Assembly: GCF_019797745.1 (NCBI RefSeq)
Contig: NZ_VOSI01000004.1
Span: 211,328 to 275,327, forward strand
Length of the DNA: 64,000 nt
Source of the DNA: Edaphocola aurantiacus
GTDB taxonomy: Bacteria > Bacteroidota > Bacteroidia > Chitinophagales > Chitinophagaceae
Direction: 5' to 3'
Numbering within the stretch: position 1 is the stretch's first letter; each line of letters opens with the position of its first letter. The notes beneath the pieces are model-generated. The model saw only the letters and a list, made by a program, of their open reading frames with translations. It was not told where the DNA came from and ran no database searches. The position numbers were made by a program, and so were the translations under genes. This document shows, piece after piece, positions 19,701 through 28,655 of this stretch.

Positions 19701-20027
19701 ATGATAACACTGAAAGACGCACAGGGACAGGTAGACGAATGGATCAAAACGATAGGCGTCCGCTATTTTAACGAGCTGACCAACCTGGGCATATTAATGG
19801 AAGAGGTTGGTGAACTGTCCCGCATTATGGTGCGACAGTATGGCGAACAGTCTTTTAAAGAAAGTGATAAGGGCAAAGACCTCTCCGATGAAATGGCCGA
19901 TGTATTATGGGTATTGCTCTGCCTCGCCAACCAGACCGGGGTCGATCTTACCGAAGCCTTTGAACGTAATATGGCTAAGAAAACCAAACGGGATGCACAG
20001 CGTCATAAAGAAAATGATAAGCTATAA
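19701..20027 (+). CDS. MazG-like nucleotide pyrophosphohydrolase
   Basis: This 108-residue all-alpha protein has the MazG metal motif EEVGEL in the first half and DEMADVLW (acidic pair) in the second. These small enzymes hydrolyse nucleoside triphosphates to monophosphates and clear abnormal nucleotides. The length is typical for single-domain MazG-like proteins. It starts right after the carbonic anhydrase terminator. Confidence 0.85.
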   Translation: MITLKDAQGQVDEWIKTIGVRYFNELTNLGILMEEVGELSRIMVRQYGEQSFKESDKGKDLSDEMADVLWVLLCLANQTGVDLTEAFERNMAKKTKRDAQRHKENDKL

Positions 20028-20103
20028 TTCATATGGCATTTAGCTGCATATTTGTAATAATTGTCATATCTTAGATTAATCACCTAATACAAAAGCAATT
20101 ATT

Positions 20104-20700
20104 ATGAACAAGTTGTATGCTACCGTAATGATGGTTGCAGGCGCAAGTATGCTGTCTGTACAGGCTATGGCCATTAAGTTTAAAGTGCTGGAAGGCAATA
20201 TGGATGCCGTTAAGAACGAAACCCAACTGAATGTTGTATATGATTACAGCAAAATGGGTGTAGGTAAATTTGATGATGAAGCCGATTATATCCGAAAGAA
20301 AAAGGCGGATTATAATGAAAAGGAAGCGGGCAGGGGAGATGCCTGGGCCAAAGCTTGGAAAGCAGATCGCAGCAAGCGTTTTGAACCGGCATTTGAAGAC
20401 CTGTTCAACAAGCACTCTGCCAAAACCAAGGTTGGTAACTTTCCATCAGCAAAATATACACTCATATTCAAAACAACCTTTACCGAACCGGGCTTTAATG
20501 TGCATGTCATGCGTAAAAATGCCTCTATTGATGGCGAGTTCTGGGTTGTGGAAACGGCTAATCAGGCTAATGTAATTGCCAAGGTGCAGATGAGTGATGC
20601 GCCAGGCCGTACTTTCGGAGGCTATGATTACGATACCGGCGCCCGCCTGGAAGAAAGTTATGCAATGGCCGGGAAGTCTTTTGCCAAGAAATATTTCTAA
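20104..20700 (+). CDS. secreted hypothetical protein
   Basis: This 198-residue protein has a signal peptide (residues 1-23, cut after AMA). The mature part is mixed alpha/beta with a KYTLIFKTTFTEPGFNVHVMRK strand pair near the middle and no cysteines. I recognise it only as the kind of periplasmic hypothetical protein common in Bacteroidota. A terminator follows directly. Confidence 0.7.
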   Translation: MNKLYATVMMVAGASMLSVQAMAIKFKVLEGNMDAVKNETQLNVVYDYSKMGVGKFDDEADYIRKKKADYNEKEAGRGDAWAKAWKADRSKRFEPAFEDLFNKHSAKTKVGNFPSAKYTLIFKTTFTEPGFNVHVMRKNASIDGEFWVVETANQANVIAKVQMSDAPGRTFGGYDYDTGARLEESYAMAGKSFAKKYF

Positions 20701-20707
20701 TAAAGCA

Positions 20708-20766
20708 TTAATATAAAAAGAGGAAGGGATAAGACACCGTCTTATCCCTTCCTCTTTTTATATTAA
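20708..20766. terminator. bidirectional hairpin terminator
   Basis: A 26-bp stem (TTAATATAAAAAGAGGAAGG... and its complement) with a 7-base loop lies between convergent genes ending at 20700 and 20776. Confidence 0.87.
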
Positions 20767-20775
20767 AACCTGGTT

Positions 20776-20967
20776 CTATTTATACCAGAAAGTCAGGTAC
20801 AGGAATATGAGCATCAGTACGAGTACACTAATGCTTTCAAAACGGGTAAACTGGTGTTCATCTCCTCTCTTTTTAGCTTTGAAAAAGCGGATCCAGCGGA
20901 TGGATGCAACTACCGCCAGTAGGGCCAGTACGACAATCTTTAAAATATCTACAGTCTGCATAATCAA
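20776..20967 (-). CDS. small two-helix membrane protein
   Basis: This 63-residue protein consists of two hydrophobic helices (about 7-25 and 46-61) joined by a basic loop (RFFKAKKRGDEH). No family is recognised. It lies 17 bp downstream of mgtE in the same direction and could be co-transcribed with it. Confidence 0.6.
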   Translation of the reverse strand: MIMQTVDILKIVVLALLAVVASIRWIRFFKAKKRGDEHQFTRFESISVLVLMLIFLYLTFWYK

Positions 20968-20984
20968 TAATTTTTATATAATAC

Positions 20985-22370
20985 TTACAATAATACACCT
21001 CTTAGGAATAATACGGCACAGGAGAAGTAAATAATCAGTCCTGTAACATCTACCAGGGTAGCGACAAAAGGCGCAGAAGAGGTAGCTGGATCGGCCCCTA
21101 AACGCTTTAACAGCATAGGCAGCATAGACCCGGCAAACGAACCCCAGAGTACTACAAATATGAGCGAGGTACTGATGGCCATAGATAAGAGTAGCCAGTG
21201 ATCACCGTATATCGTAGGATCGACCAGGTGCCAGATATAAATACGGGCAAAGCCGATTACCGCAAGGCTTGTACCCAGCAATAAACCGGAGACAATCTCA
21301 CGGCGCATAACACGCCACCAGTCTTTAAGGGTAACTTCTCCGAGTGCCATTGCCTGAATGATCAGGGTTGAGGCCTGTGAGCCACTGTTACCCCCGCAGG
21401 AGATAATCAGCGGAATGAACAAGGATAGTACCACTGCTTTCTGGATCTGGTCTTCAAAGAATCCCATTGCTGTAGCGGTAAGCATCTCACCCAGCATCAG
21501 GACTGCAAGCCATCCCACACGCTTTTTGAACAAGCTGAATATAGGCGTATCCAGGTAAGGTTCATCCAGGGCTTCGGTACCCCCGATTTTCTGAATGTCC
21601 TCTGTAAATTCTTCGTTGGCTACCCACAGGATATCATCTACAGTAACAATACCCAGCAGAATGTTTTTATCATCCGTCACGGGCAGGGCCACACGATTAT
21701 TCATACGGAATACCTGTACCGCTTCTTCCTGGTTGGTATTGGCGTTGAGGGATACCAGGCGGTTGTCCACGATGTCTTCAACAAAAGTATCCGGATCGGC
21801 CAGTAATACTTTACGGATCTGCAGATCGTCCAGCAAAACACCGTTTTCATCAATGACATAGATTACATTGATCGTTTCGGAGTTTACACCATACCTGCGT
21901 ATATGATCCAGCACACGGCTTATTTTCCAGTGCTTTTTAACTGCTACATAATCCGGGGTCATCAGACGGCCTACGCTGTCTTCTTTATATCCCAGCAGTT
22001 TCAGGGCTTCTTTACGTTCTTCTTCCGGGAGCAGGATGATGAGTTTTTTTACCGCATCACCACTCAGTTCGCTGAAGAGCGAAGTAAGGTCATCCGGTGG
22101 CAGCTCATTGATCAGCTCGGAAATCTTATGGCCAGATAGCTTTTTAAGGATACGGGCCTGGGTAGGAAAGTCCAGGATCCTGAATACATGTACCGAGCGA
22201 CCGATGGGCAGCACTTCAAAGAAGCGCGGAGCATGGTCCGGCAGTTCATCTACCAGTTCCTTTACATCAGAGATATTCTGATCCTCTAAAAAGTGCAGAA
22301 GGTCCCTGTCGGTACCATATTCGATCAGGTGCTCCGTTTTTTCAATTATGGATTGCAGCTGTTGTTCCAT
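20985..22370 (-). CDS. mgtE: magnesium transporter MgtE
   Basis: This 461-residue protein has the MgtE architecture. An N-terminal helical domain (about 1-130, with LINELPPDDLTSLFSEL) is followed by two CBS domains (about 135-260) that sense magnesium. The C-terminal membrane domain of five helices includes CGGNSGSQASTL, the pore-helix signature. It imports Mg2+ across the inner membrane. The length is normal. Confidence 0.93.
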   Translation of the reverse strand: MEQQLQSIIEKTEHLIEYGTDRDLLHFLEDQNISDVKELVDELPDHAPRFFEVLPIGRSVHVFRILDFPTQARILKKLSGHKISELINELPPDDLTSLFSELSGDAVKKLIILLPEEERKEALKLLGYKEDSVGRLMTPDYVAVKKHWKISRVLDHIRRYGVNSETINVIYVIDENGVLLDDLQIRKVLLADPDTFVEDIVDNRLVSLNANTNQEEAVQVFRMNNRVALPVTDDKNILLGIVTVDDILWVANEEFTEDIQKIGGTEALDEPYLDTPIFSLFKKRVGWLAVLMLGEMLTATAMGFFEDQIQKAVVLSLFIPLIISCGGNSGSQASTLIIQAMALGEVTLKDWWRVMRREIVSGLLLGTSLAVIGFARIYIWHLVDPTIYGDHWLLLSMAISTSLIFVVLWGSFAGSMLPMLLKRLGADPATSSAPFVATLVDVTGLIIYFSCAVLFLRGVLL

Positions 22371-22510
22371 AATGCCTCAATTTTAGAAAGGTTAGTGAAA
22401 AATTTTTCAGGATAGGCTGCGAAATTCGGCTATTTTATTTAAGATCAGATCAAATTACAGAAATTTAATTTTAAACCTTATTCGGGGGAGAAGTCATAAT
22501 TTCGCTGCTT

Positions 22511-23617
22511 ATGAACCTGAATCCGTTAATGATTTTTGTATCGGTGCTGAAGCTGCTGCTGTACCCGTTTTCGCTGCTGTATGGTGCGATTATGTGGCTG
22601 CGCAATCGTCTTTATGATACCGGCATTTACTCCTCTGTACAATTTAGTGTACCGGTGATCAGCGTAGGCAACCTGTCTACCGGTGGTACCGGCAAGACCC
22701 CGCATATAGAATACCTGATGCGCCTGTTGCGTTATGAATACCTGGTGGCTACACAAAGCCGCGGGTATAAGCGCCGCAGCCGCGGGTTTAAGCTGGCCGA
22801 TGAATCAACTACAGCCTATGAGATAGGGGATGAACCAATGCAATTCAAACTCAAGTTTCCGGAAATGTCTGTAAGCGTCTGTGAAGAACGGATGACCGGT
22901 ATACCCGCTTTGCTGGCAGAACGCCCGGAAACAGAAGTCATCTTGCTGGACGATGCTTACCAGCATCGCTCCGTAAAGGCAGGTCTAAATATCCTGATCA
23001 CAGATTATTCCCGTCCGTTCTATACCGATTATGTATTGCCCTTCGGTAACCTGAGAGAGGGGCGCAGGGCCGCTAAAAGAGCCCATGTAATTATTGTATC
23101 CAAATGCCCTCCGGATTTGCCGGCAGCTGAGCGCAAGGCCATCACCGAACGCATCAATCCATTGCCGCATCAGAAAGTGTTTTTTACTCATATCCGTTAC
23201 GGTACCTGCTTTGACTTCTTTACCGGTAACCCCGTATCATTGCAGAAAGAGCAGCATATTATCCTGGTCAGTGGTATCGCCCGGCCGGAGCCGATGCTGC
23301 ATCACCTGAGAGAACAGGTAGCCGACGTACACTTGCTGCGTTATCCCGATCATCATTATTTTACTACTGCTAATCTCGAGGAAATAAAACAAACCTGTAA
23401 AAACTGGGAGGCTAAACAACCGGTTATCATTACTACAGAGAAGGATGCCACAAGACTGGCCCTGCACCGTGATACATTGCAGGCCTGGGGTGTACCAGTC
23501 TGGGTATTGCCAATAGAAATCGATTTTATAGAAGGCAAAGAGCAGTTTGACCAGATTGTACTGGAGTATATTGTAGATACACGCATGTCTTTCTACGCAG
23601 CCATGGAAAATTTTTAA
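22511..23617 (+). CDS. lpxK: tetraacyldisaccharide 4'-kinase
   Basis: This 368-residue inner-membrane-associated kinase phosphorylates the lipid A precursor disaccharide-1-phosphate. It has an N-terminal membrane helix (about 8-28) and the P-loop VGNLSTGGTGKTP (residues 52-64), then LDDAYQHRSV, which holds the DDxxQH catalytic motif of LpxK. The length is slightly above the E. coli enzyme. It has its own start after a 140-bp gap from the divergent mgtE gene. Confidence 0.92.
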   Translation: MNLNPLMIFVSVLKLLLYPFSLLYGAIMWLRNRLYDTGIYSSVQFSVPVISVGNLSTGGTGKTPHIEYLMRLLRYEYLVATQSRGYKRRSRGFKLADESTTAYEIGDEPMQFKLKFPEMSVSVCEERMTGIPALLAERPETEVILLDDAYQHRSVKAGLNILITDYSRPFYTDYVLPFGNLREGRRAAKRAHVIIVSKCPPDLPAAERKAITERINPLPHQKVFFTHIRYGTCFDFFTGNPVSLQKEQHIILVSGIARPEPMLHHLREQVADVHLLRYPDHHYFTTANLEEIKQTCKNWEAKQPVIITTEKDATRLALHRDTLQAWGVPVWVLPIEIDFIEGKEQFDQIVLEYIVDTRMSFYAAMENF

Positions 23618-23648
23618 GAAATATTTTAAATAATACACGATAAGGTAC

Positions 23649-23656
23649 TATCTTTG
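23649..23656 (+). promoter_or_regulatory. Bacteroidota -7 promoter element
   Basis: TATCTTTG matches TAnnTTTG exactly and lies 20 bases before the ATG of the 2TM protein gene. Confidence 0.55.
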
Positions 23657-23676
23657 TACCCGAAAAAACAAGAGTC

Positions 23677-23922
23677 ATGCCAAAAAGAATTAAACATACC
23701 GGTAAGCAAGTTTCAATGTTCCTGTTACACTTAGTCGTTTTTGCTGTTGCGAATATAGCTATGTGGTACATTACATATGCAGGAAAAACAGAATGGGTAT
23801 ACCCTTGGCCAGCCTGGGTTACTGCAGCATGGGGACTGTTGGTTGTAGGACATGCCTGCACCATCTGGGCTAATTATGAAGACCGCGGTATGGATACATT
23901 TAAAAAACAACTCCAAAACTAA
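23677..23922 (+). CDS. 2TM domain-containing small membrane protein
   Basis: This 81-residue protein has two membrane helices (about 12-33 and 44-65) connected by a Trp/Pro-rich loop (EWVYPWPAWVTAAWG), then WANYEDRGMDTFKKQL. This fits the 2TM domain family, seen alone or fused to histidine kinases in Bacteroidota. Function unknown. A consensus promoter precedes it and a terminator follows. Confidence 0.78.
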   Translation: MPKRIKHTGKQVSMFLLHLVVFAVANIAMWYITYAGKTEWVYPWPAWVTAAWGLLVVGHACTIWANYEDRGMDTFKKQLQN

Positions 23923-23948
23923 TATTTACTTTAGTTTAATATAATTGA

Positions 23949-23973
23949 ATCCCCCGGACATTTGTCCGGGGGA
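23949..23973 (+). terminator. rho-independent terminator
   Basis: ATCCCCCGGAC pairs with GTCCGGGGGAT around the loop ATT, followed by TTTT. It separates the 2TM gene from comEC. Confidence 0.88.
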
Positions 23974-24009
23974 TTTTTGTATCTTGCCCCTACCTATAAT
24001 CTACATACT

Positions 24010-26064
24010 ATGTTTTATTCTGCTGCTCTTGCCGGTAGCAAAGCCCCCATGCTTTATGTGCTGGCTGCATTTGTTGCGGGTATCATCAGCTACGACCTTT
24101 GGGGCATACACTACTCCCGTACTTTAATACTGTGCTGCTGGGCCTTGCTCTGCATTATCGCACTTTCCTCTTTCATTTTAAGGTCCAGGTACAAATGGGG
24201 TTCGTACTGCAGCAATGCGACGGCTTTCTCTGTTATTACCCTTACTGCCTGGGTACTATATGCCTACCAGGATACAAGGCAGTCGCCTGATTGGATAGGT
24301 GCACACTATCAGAACTACCGCGAATTTCAGGTCCGGGTGCTGGATACACCCCGTGAAAAGAATGCTACCTATTATATTCCGGTATCTGTAATGGCCGGCA
24401 GAGATCATACCGGCTGGCATACCTTATCGGGTAAGGTAAGGTTGTACGTCTATAAAAATGATACTGTCCGATTACAGGGTAGGGGAGCGATATATCGTGT
24501 GCCTAATGAATTGCAGTTGCTCAAACAAAATCATAATCCCTTTGCGGTAGATTTTATAAGGCAACAACAGCGTAACGGGTTTTATCACCAGCAGTTCATT
24601 GCACCGGATGATGTACACATCCTTAGCAAAACCTCCGAAGTCCGGACAAGTGATCAGGCACGATCTGTTATACTATATGCGCTGAAGCAGTATATACCCG
24701 ATACGCTGACCTCCGCCCTTGCTCAAGCCACTTTCCTTAACGAAGTAACGGATGAGATGAGCGTACTGAAGGACATGTATACGCATACCGGTATCATGCA
24801 CATTATTGCTATTTCGGGCATGCATGTCAACCTGCTGTTTATGCTGCTTGTACTGCCTTTTTACCGAATGCGCGATCCGGGTAGACAGTGGATCAAATAT
24901 ATACTGGTGCTACCTTTCGTGTGGGCTTACATTGCCTTATGTGATTATCCGCCATCAGCTGTAAGGGCAGCCATCAGTTTCTCTGTGATCACCCTGGCCT
25001 TGTGCAGCAGGCGCAGGGCGGAGCCTCTGCAACTCTGGGCTATAACGGCATTGACATTACTGTGCATTAACCCGGCCTGGTTATATCATATCGGTGTGCA
25101 ATTGTCTCTGCTGGCGGTTTTGTCCATTATACTATTTTACAGACCGGTCCGTAACTGGTTTTCATTTTCGTTCCGGCCATTACAACTATTATGGGAGACC
25201 ATAGCGATGAGCCTGGCAGTACAGATATTGGTAGCGCCCTTGATCATCTATTACTTTCATCAGTTTCCCGTATGGTTTCTTCCGGCCAATGTACTGGCAG
25301 CAGTATTCAGTACACTGCTGATGATGATGTCATTGGTGATTATTTTATTTTCGGCTATACAGCTGCCCGTAATTGCCCTTATATGTGGTAAGGCACTGGT
25401 TGCCTGTACACAGGCCTTTCACTCCCTGTTGGGCTTCCTGGATCGCTATACACCAGATGCGGCCAGTTGGCTACCGCTTGATACCTGGGATTATGTATTG
25501 CTGATGATCATTATTATCGTTTTGGCCGTTTATTTCCTGCGTCGGTATTATCCGGCACTACCAGCAGGTATAGGTCTACTGCTCTTGTTTGTGCTGAACC
25601 TGATGGTACAGGATTTTATGGCTACACGCCAGAACGGAATTATAATCTATGCTGCAGGTAAAGAAACACTGATAGAGCAAATATCCGGTCGCACCGCACG
25701 TACCTATAGTACACAACCCATAAGCATTTCAGCGCAGGAATATATACTAAGGCCGGCACACCTGGGTTACCGGATCAGAAAACAAAAGGCAGTCCCTTTG
25801 ACTTATGGAACCGTGAATCTTTCTGCTAAACGGATTGCCTGGGCAGATGCTACAGCATTGCATCAATTAGCGCCGGAAATGGATGTTCTGATCCTGTCCG
25901 GAAAAGCAGATCCCGAGCAGATCATCAGGCTGCATCCTGCTCAAATTATACTGGCCGGAGGTCATACCCGTAACGGAATACAGCGATTGAAAACACAGTT
26001 ATTTACAGCGGGATATGAGGTCTATACAGTGGCTGAACAGGGTGTCTGGATTTTTTTTGAATAG
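24010..26064 (+). CDS. comEC: ComEC/Rec2-type competence DNA channel protein
   Basis: This 684-residue polytopic membrane protein has an N-terminal DUF4131-like region. An OB-fold part (about 90-190) precedes the competence domain with HIIAISGMHVNLLF, the hallmark of ComEC. Many helices follow, up to about 550. The C-terminal part is short (about 120 residues) and lacks a recognisable metallo-beta-lactamase nuclease domain, as usual in Bacteroidota. It would pass single-stranded DNA across the inner membrane. The open frame extends to 23962, but that part overlaps the terminator, so ATG 24010 is chosen. Confidence 0.88.
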   Translation: MFYSAALAGSKAPMLYVLAAFVAGIISYDLWGIHYSRTLILCCWALLCIIALSSFILRSRYKWGSYCSNATAFSVITLTAWVLYAYQDTRQSPDWIGAHYQNYREFQVRVLDTPREKNATYYIPVSVMAGRDHTGWHTLSGKVRLYVYKNDTVRLQGRGAIYRVPNELQLLKQNHNPFAVDFIRQQQRNGFYHQQFIAPDDVHILSKTSEVRTSDQARSVILYALKQYIPDTLTSALAQATFLNEVTDEMSVLKDMYTHTGIMHIIAISGMHVNLLFMLLVLPFYRMRDPGRQWIKYILVLPFVWAYIALCDYPPSAVRAAISFSVITLALCSRRRAEPLQLWAITALTLLCINPAWLYHIGVQLSLLAVLSIILFYRPVRNWFSFSFRPLQLLWETIAMSLAVQILVAPLIIYYFHQFPVWFLPANVLAAVFSTLLMMMSLVIILFSAIQLPVIALICGKALVACTQAFHSLLGFLDRYTPDAASWLPLDTWDYVLLMIIIIVLAVYFLRRYYPALPAGIGLLLLFVLNLMVQDFMATRQNGIIIYAAGKETLIEQISGRTARTYSTQPISISAQEYILRPAHLGYRIRKQKAVPLTYGTVNLSAKRIAWADATALHQLAPEMDVLILSGKADPEQIIRLHPAQIILAGGHTRNGIQRLKTQLFTAGYEVYTVAEQGVWIFFE

Positions 26065-26065
26065 T

Positions 26066-26096
26066 TTTGGCGGAAAGAAAAAAGCACTTATATTTG
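26066..26096 (+). promoter_or_regulatory. consensus Bacteroidota promoter of tRNA-Ala
   Basis: TTTG (26066-26069), a 19-base spacer and TATATTTG (26089-26096) match the Bacteroidota sigma-A consensus exactly. The -7 box lies 9 bases before the mature tRNA. The promoter begins 2 bp after the comEC stop codon. Confidence 0.85.
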
Positions 26097-26105
26097 CAAT
26101 CCCAT

Positions 26106-26178
<73 letters not shown>

Positions 26179-26188
26179 CAATTCCCTG

Positions 26189-26211
26189 AAAACCGCTCTA
26201 GTAGCGGTTTT
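26189..26211 (+). terminator. terminator of tRNA-Ala
   Basis: AAAACCGCT and AGCGGTTTT form a 9-bp stem with loop CTAGT, followed by TTCTTG. An almost identical hairpin sits beyond attR at 44428-44451, so the terminator is part of the sequence duplicated by integration. Confidence 0.85.
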
Positions 26212-26256
26212 CTTGTGTATGATTCTTAATAGCTCGTGTATGCTCGAATTTTCAGC

Positions 26257-27333
26257 ATGAACACACGAGAAAAAAAATTTTTTTCCCCTGAATTACATTC
26301 CTTTGACAATGACTTATTGAAGCGTTGGCGCGTCGAATGGTGGGAGGAACACCCCAAATACCCTAATGGTAAAAGGTGCGTAAAAGAGGGTAATATTAAC
26401 AGGGGCAACACTATTGAAGAACGGCTGGAGCTCGCCCAGTTACTTATATCTGATATTGTAAAAAAGTATTCAAAATCAGAAGAAGAGCCAGCAACCGTGC
26501 TACACCAAGCCCTAATATCCGGGCAAATTGGATGGCGAAAAAAAACCTTTCAAACCTATAAGACTATTATAAATGTATTCTGTGAATACTATCCACGTCC
26601 TGAATATGCGACATCGCTTGATGTACATAAATTTCTACTAAATCTTAAAAGTGATGGCATGAGCCAGTCTACGGTAAAGAAGTACCGGGATATATTGGCC
26701 TACACTTATGAAAAAGCACTAAAAAACAAGCTGGTAAAGGCAAACCCTGTCGATACTGAAATAAGTATAAAGAGAGAGGCTAGGTCGTTGCTATACTTTA
26801 GTAAAGACCAAATTGAAAAGATCAAAGCCGCTGATAAACCACCTCAGTTATGGCTTGCGATTCAGTTTCTATTTTATTGCTTTATTCGTCCTGGTGAACA
26901 AAGGCATATGCGTATAGAGTGGATAAACTTTGATGAAGGATATATCGAAGTTCCAGGACAATTCAGTAAAAACAAAAAAACTGAAAAGGTATTTATACCT
27001 AATCAGTTTTTAAATGAAATTTTATACCTAAAAGATTATCCCAACTCCTTTTATATTCTAAGCAAAAGCGGCGTTCCTGGGCCTGAACAGATAGCGCAAA
27101 ACTGGCTCAATACCCAGCATTCAAAAGTGCTTAAACAAGTAGGAATAAGAGGCCGTTACGCATTTTATTCGTGGAAACATACCGGAGTTGTTTTATGTGT
27201 TAAAGCCGGTATCGGATTAAAAGACCTACAGCTACAGCTGAGACACCATAGCCTGGATATGGTGAACCAATATCTAAAGGATTTGGGCGTATTGGATTGT
27301 CCAGATCTCCGTGATAGGTTCCCTTCACTATAG
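26257..27333 (+). CDS. int: tyrosine recombinase / phage integrase
   Basis: This 358-residue integrase should recombine attP with the tRNA-Ala 3' end. It has an N-terminal arm/SAM-like core-binding region (about 80-170) and a C-terminal catalytic domain. Catalytic candidates are Arg211 (FIRPGEQRHMR), His308 in YSWKHT, His330 in LRHHSLD and the nucleophile Tyr339 nine residues later. The second Arg is replaced by Lys307, as seen in other Bacteroidota integrases of this type. ATG 26257 is preferred over the longer frame from 26236 because family members begin near here. It sits directly beside attL. Confidence 0.92.
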   Translation: MNTREKKFFSPELHSFDNDLLKRWRVEWWEEHPKYPNGKRCVKEGNINRGNTIEERLELAQLLISDIVKKYSKSEEEPATVLHQALISGQIGWRKKTFQTYKTIINVFCEYYPRPEYATSLDVHKFLLNLKSDGMSQSTVKKYRDILAYTYEKALKNKLVKANPVDTEISIKREARSLLYFSKDQIEKIKAADKPPQLWLAIQFLFYCFIRPGEQRHMRIEWINFDEGYIEVPGQFSKNKKTEKVFIPNQFLNEILYLKDYPNSFYILSKSGVPGPEQIAQNWLNTQHSKVLKQVGIRGRYAFYSWKHTGVVLCVKAGIGLKDLQLQLRHHSLDMVNQYLKDLGVLDCPDLRDRFPSL

Positions 27334-27368
27334 TGTGTGTATATGTGTATGGTTTTTAGGTCTATTTT

Positions 27369-27486
27369 TTTTGGACTTTTGGACTATAAAGAAATAACAT
27401 TCTGATATTCAGCATGTTATTTCTTTTTTTGCCAGTCCAAAACCAGCCCCCGAATAGTCCAAAACTGGGGTTATTTCAGTCCAAAA
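27369..27486. repeat. five TTTTGGACT boxes around a hairpin
   Basis: TTTTGGACT occurs at 27369-27377 and 27377-27385. Its reverse complement AGTCCAAAA occurs at 27434-27442, 27456-27464 and 27478-27486, the last three exactly 22 bp apart. The same box recurs in tandem at 38.4 kb. Boxes spaced by two helical turns and arranged head to head look like binding sites for a phage protein (excisionase, replication initiator or regulator). Confidence 0.75.
27388..27426. terminator. 12-bp stem hairpin downstream of integrase gene
   Basis: AAAGAAATAACA and TGTTATTTCTTT pair perfectly around a 15-base loop, followed by more T. It can end integrase transcription and lies inside the TTTTGGACT box cluster. 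Confidence 0.65.
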
Positions 27487-27494
27487 ACGAAAAA

Positions 27495-27514
27495 ACCAGC
27501 CTTACGGGGCTGGT
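27495..27514 (-). terminator. terminator of the late operon
   Basis: Read on the minus strand, ACCAGCC and GGCTGGT pair around a short loop and are followed by TTTTTT. It lies 35 bp after the last late gene. Confidence 0.75.
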
Positions 27515-27548
27515 GAAAAGATAATTGTTCGTAGATGCTGATACAGGG

Positions 27549-27758
27549 TTACTTTTTCTTTTTGCTCTTTGCTTTAGCGGCTACCTTCTTTTTATAAGCT
27601 GGTGAATGGATGCCCTTTTTGGCGGCTTTGCAGGCTAACCCGCCTTTGCGGCCTAATTCAGAGGCACATTTGCTTTTCTTAGGTGTAGCAGCTTTTTTTA
27701 CTGTTTTGCGCTTAGGTGCGGCTTTCTTTGTCGTGGTTTTTCTTTTTACTGGTGGCAT
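27549..27758 (-). CDS. histone H1-like basic protein
   Basis: This 69-residue protein has about 40 percent Lys/Arg with KKAAPKRK and KKAATPKK repeats like the C-terminal tail of eukaryotic histone H1. A central ELGRKGGLACKAAKKG segment carries the GRKGG motif. It should bind DNA without sequence preference and may neutralise the viral genome in the particle or compact it during the lytic cycle. It is the last gene of the late operon and overlaps the DUF1353 gene by 13 bp. Confidence 0.75.
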   Translation of the reverse strand: MPPVKRKTTTKKAAPKRKTVKKAATPKKSKCASELGRKGGLACKAAKKGIHSPAYKKKVAAKAKSKKKK

Positions 27759-28222
27759 TGTATTCCGTTTATATAGGTTAATAATCTGTTTGCTTTTGCG
27801 CGATCAGACGGGCGATGCTTTGACCGGTTCCAGGCCGTCCAGCCCCAAGTGCGTAGGAACTTATATCGTGCCCTGTTTTGTGCCTGGCTTACTCCGGTGG
27901 CAATACCCCAGCGGTAATGCTCCATATCGGCGAACTTTTGTCCTTTTTCGTATAGTGTGAAGTATAATATATCATGTACAAACGACTGATAAGCATATAC
28001 ACCCCATTTCGGGAAGATCGGCTGACCAATCCAGGGAACAGAGGCACCGTCATACTCCCAGCCGGGTAATAGATCGAATATTGTTCCGTCCGATATTTGA
28101 ATGCTTACCGGCTCTGTGATCCGGAAAATGTTATTTTCAAGGGTAGGCGATAGGCATTTAAGGGCTGTATAGTTCCTTATATGCTCTGCTATGTTATGAA
28201 GCGTTAATAACATCGGCTTCAA
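27746..28222 (-). CDS. DUF1353 family phage protein
   Basis: This 158-residue protein has the DUF1353 core: DLLPGWEYDGASVPWIG, then KWGVYAYQSFVHDILYF, a conserved Asp-Gly-Ala-Ser-Val-Pro loop and an HD pair. DUF1353 genes are common in tailed phage and other mobile elements near lysis or tail-fibre genes, but the function is unknown. It overlaps its upstream neighbour by 29 bp; a start at 28213 (MLLTLHN) is also possible. Confidence 0.78.
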   Translation of the reverse strand: MKPMLLTLHNIAEHIRNYTALKCLSPTLENNIFRITEPVSIQISDGTIFDLLPGWEYDGASVPWIGQPIFPKWGVYAYQSFVHDILYFTLYEKGQKFADMEHYRWGIATGVSQAQNRARYKFLRTWGWTAWNRSKHRPSDRAKANRLLTYINGIQCHQ

Positions 28223-28655
28223 ATTTTAGGATCGTTACGGCCTGGATATATTCGGCTTCCAGGTGATCTTCTATACCGTTTCCGATCAAAAGGAACTGAT
28301 ATATAATAAAATCGCCTTGCTGTCTTTCCAGTTCGACCGGGCTCGCTTTTAATGCCATTGCCAGGGCTACCAGGTTATCCTTTAGTGTTTTGTTGAAGTC
28401 GGATGCGTAAACCTCTGGGTAACGTCCTAAAGCCCGGATAATGGCAGGGAGTTCATAAAGTTGCACTTCGACGGAAATTATGTCCTGTTTTGCTTTTCCC
28501 TTGATCTTATCCCTGATCTCATTTATAAAACCGAAAGTACCGGTCGGATCAGCCAGGTAAAGCCGTACAGCAATAATATGCAGTGCCTTTTTCGTAGTAG
28601 AATAGCTTATCTTACTGATCGCTACTTCATCGGAGCCTATGTTTAATCCTGTCAT
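28194..28655 (-). CDS. hypothetical late phage protein
   Basis: This 153-residue protein has no signal peptide or membrane helix and a predicted alpha/beta composition. I do not recognise it. It overlaps the spike-like gene by 4 bp (ATGA), which implies translational coupling and perhaps joint function, for example as a spike accessory or chaperone. Confidence 0.65.
   Translation of the reverse strand: MTGLNIGSDEVAISKISYSTTKKALHIIAVRLYLADPTGTFGFINEIRDKIKGKAKQDIISVEVQLYELPAIIRALGRYPEVYASDFNKTLKDNLVALAMALKASPVELERQQGDFIIYQFLLIGNGIEDHLEAEYIQAVTILKFEADVINAS

Noticed and set aside
27369-27486. CRISPR or IS inverted repeats
   Set aside because: Nine-base boxes without spacers of constant length and without a transposase do not fit either.
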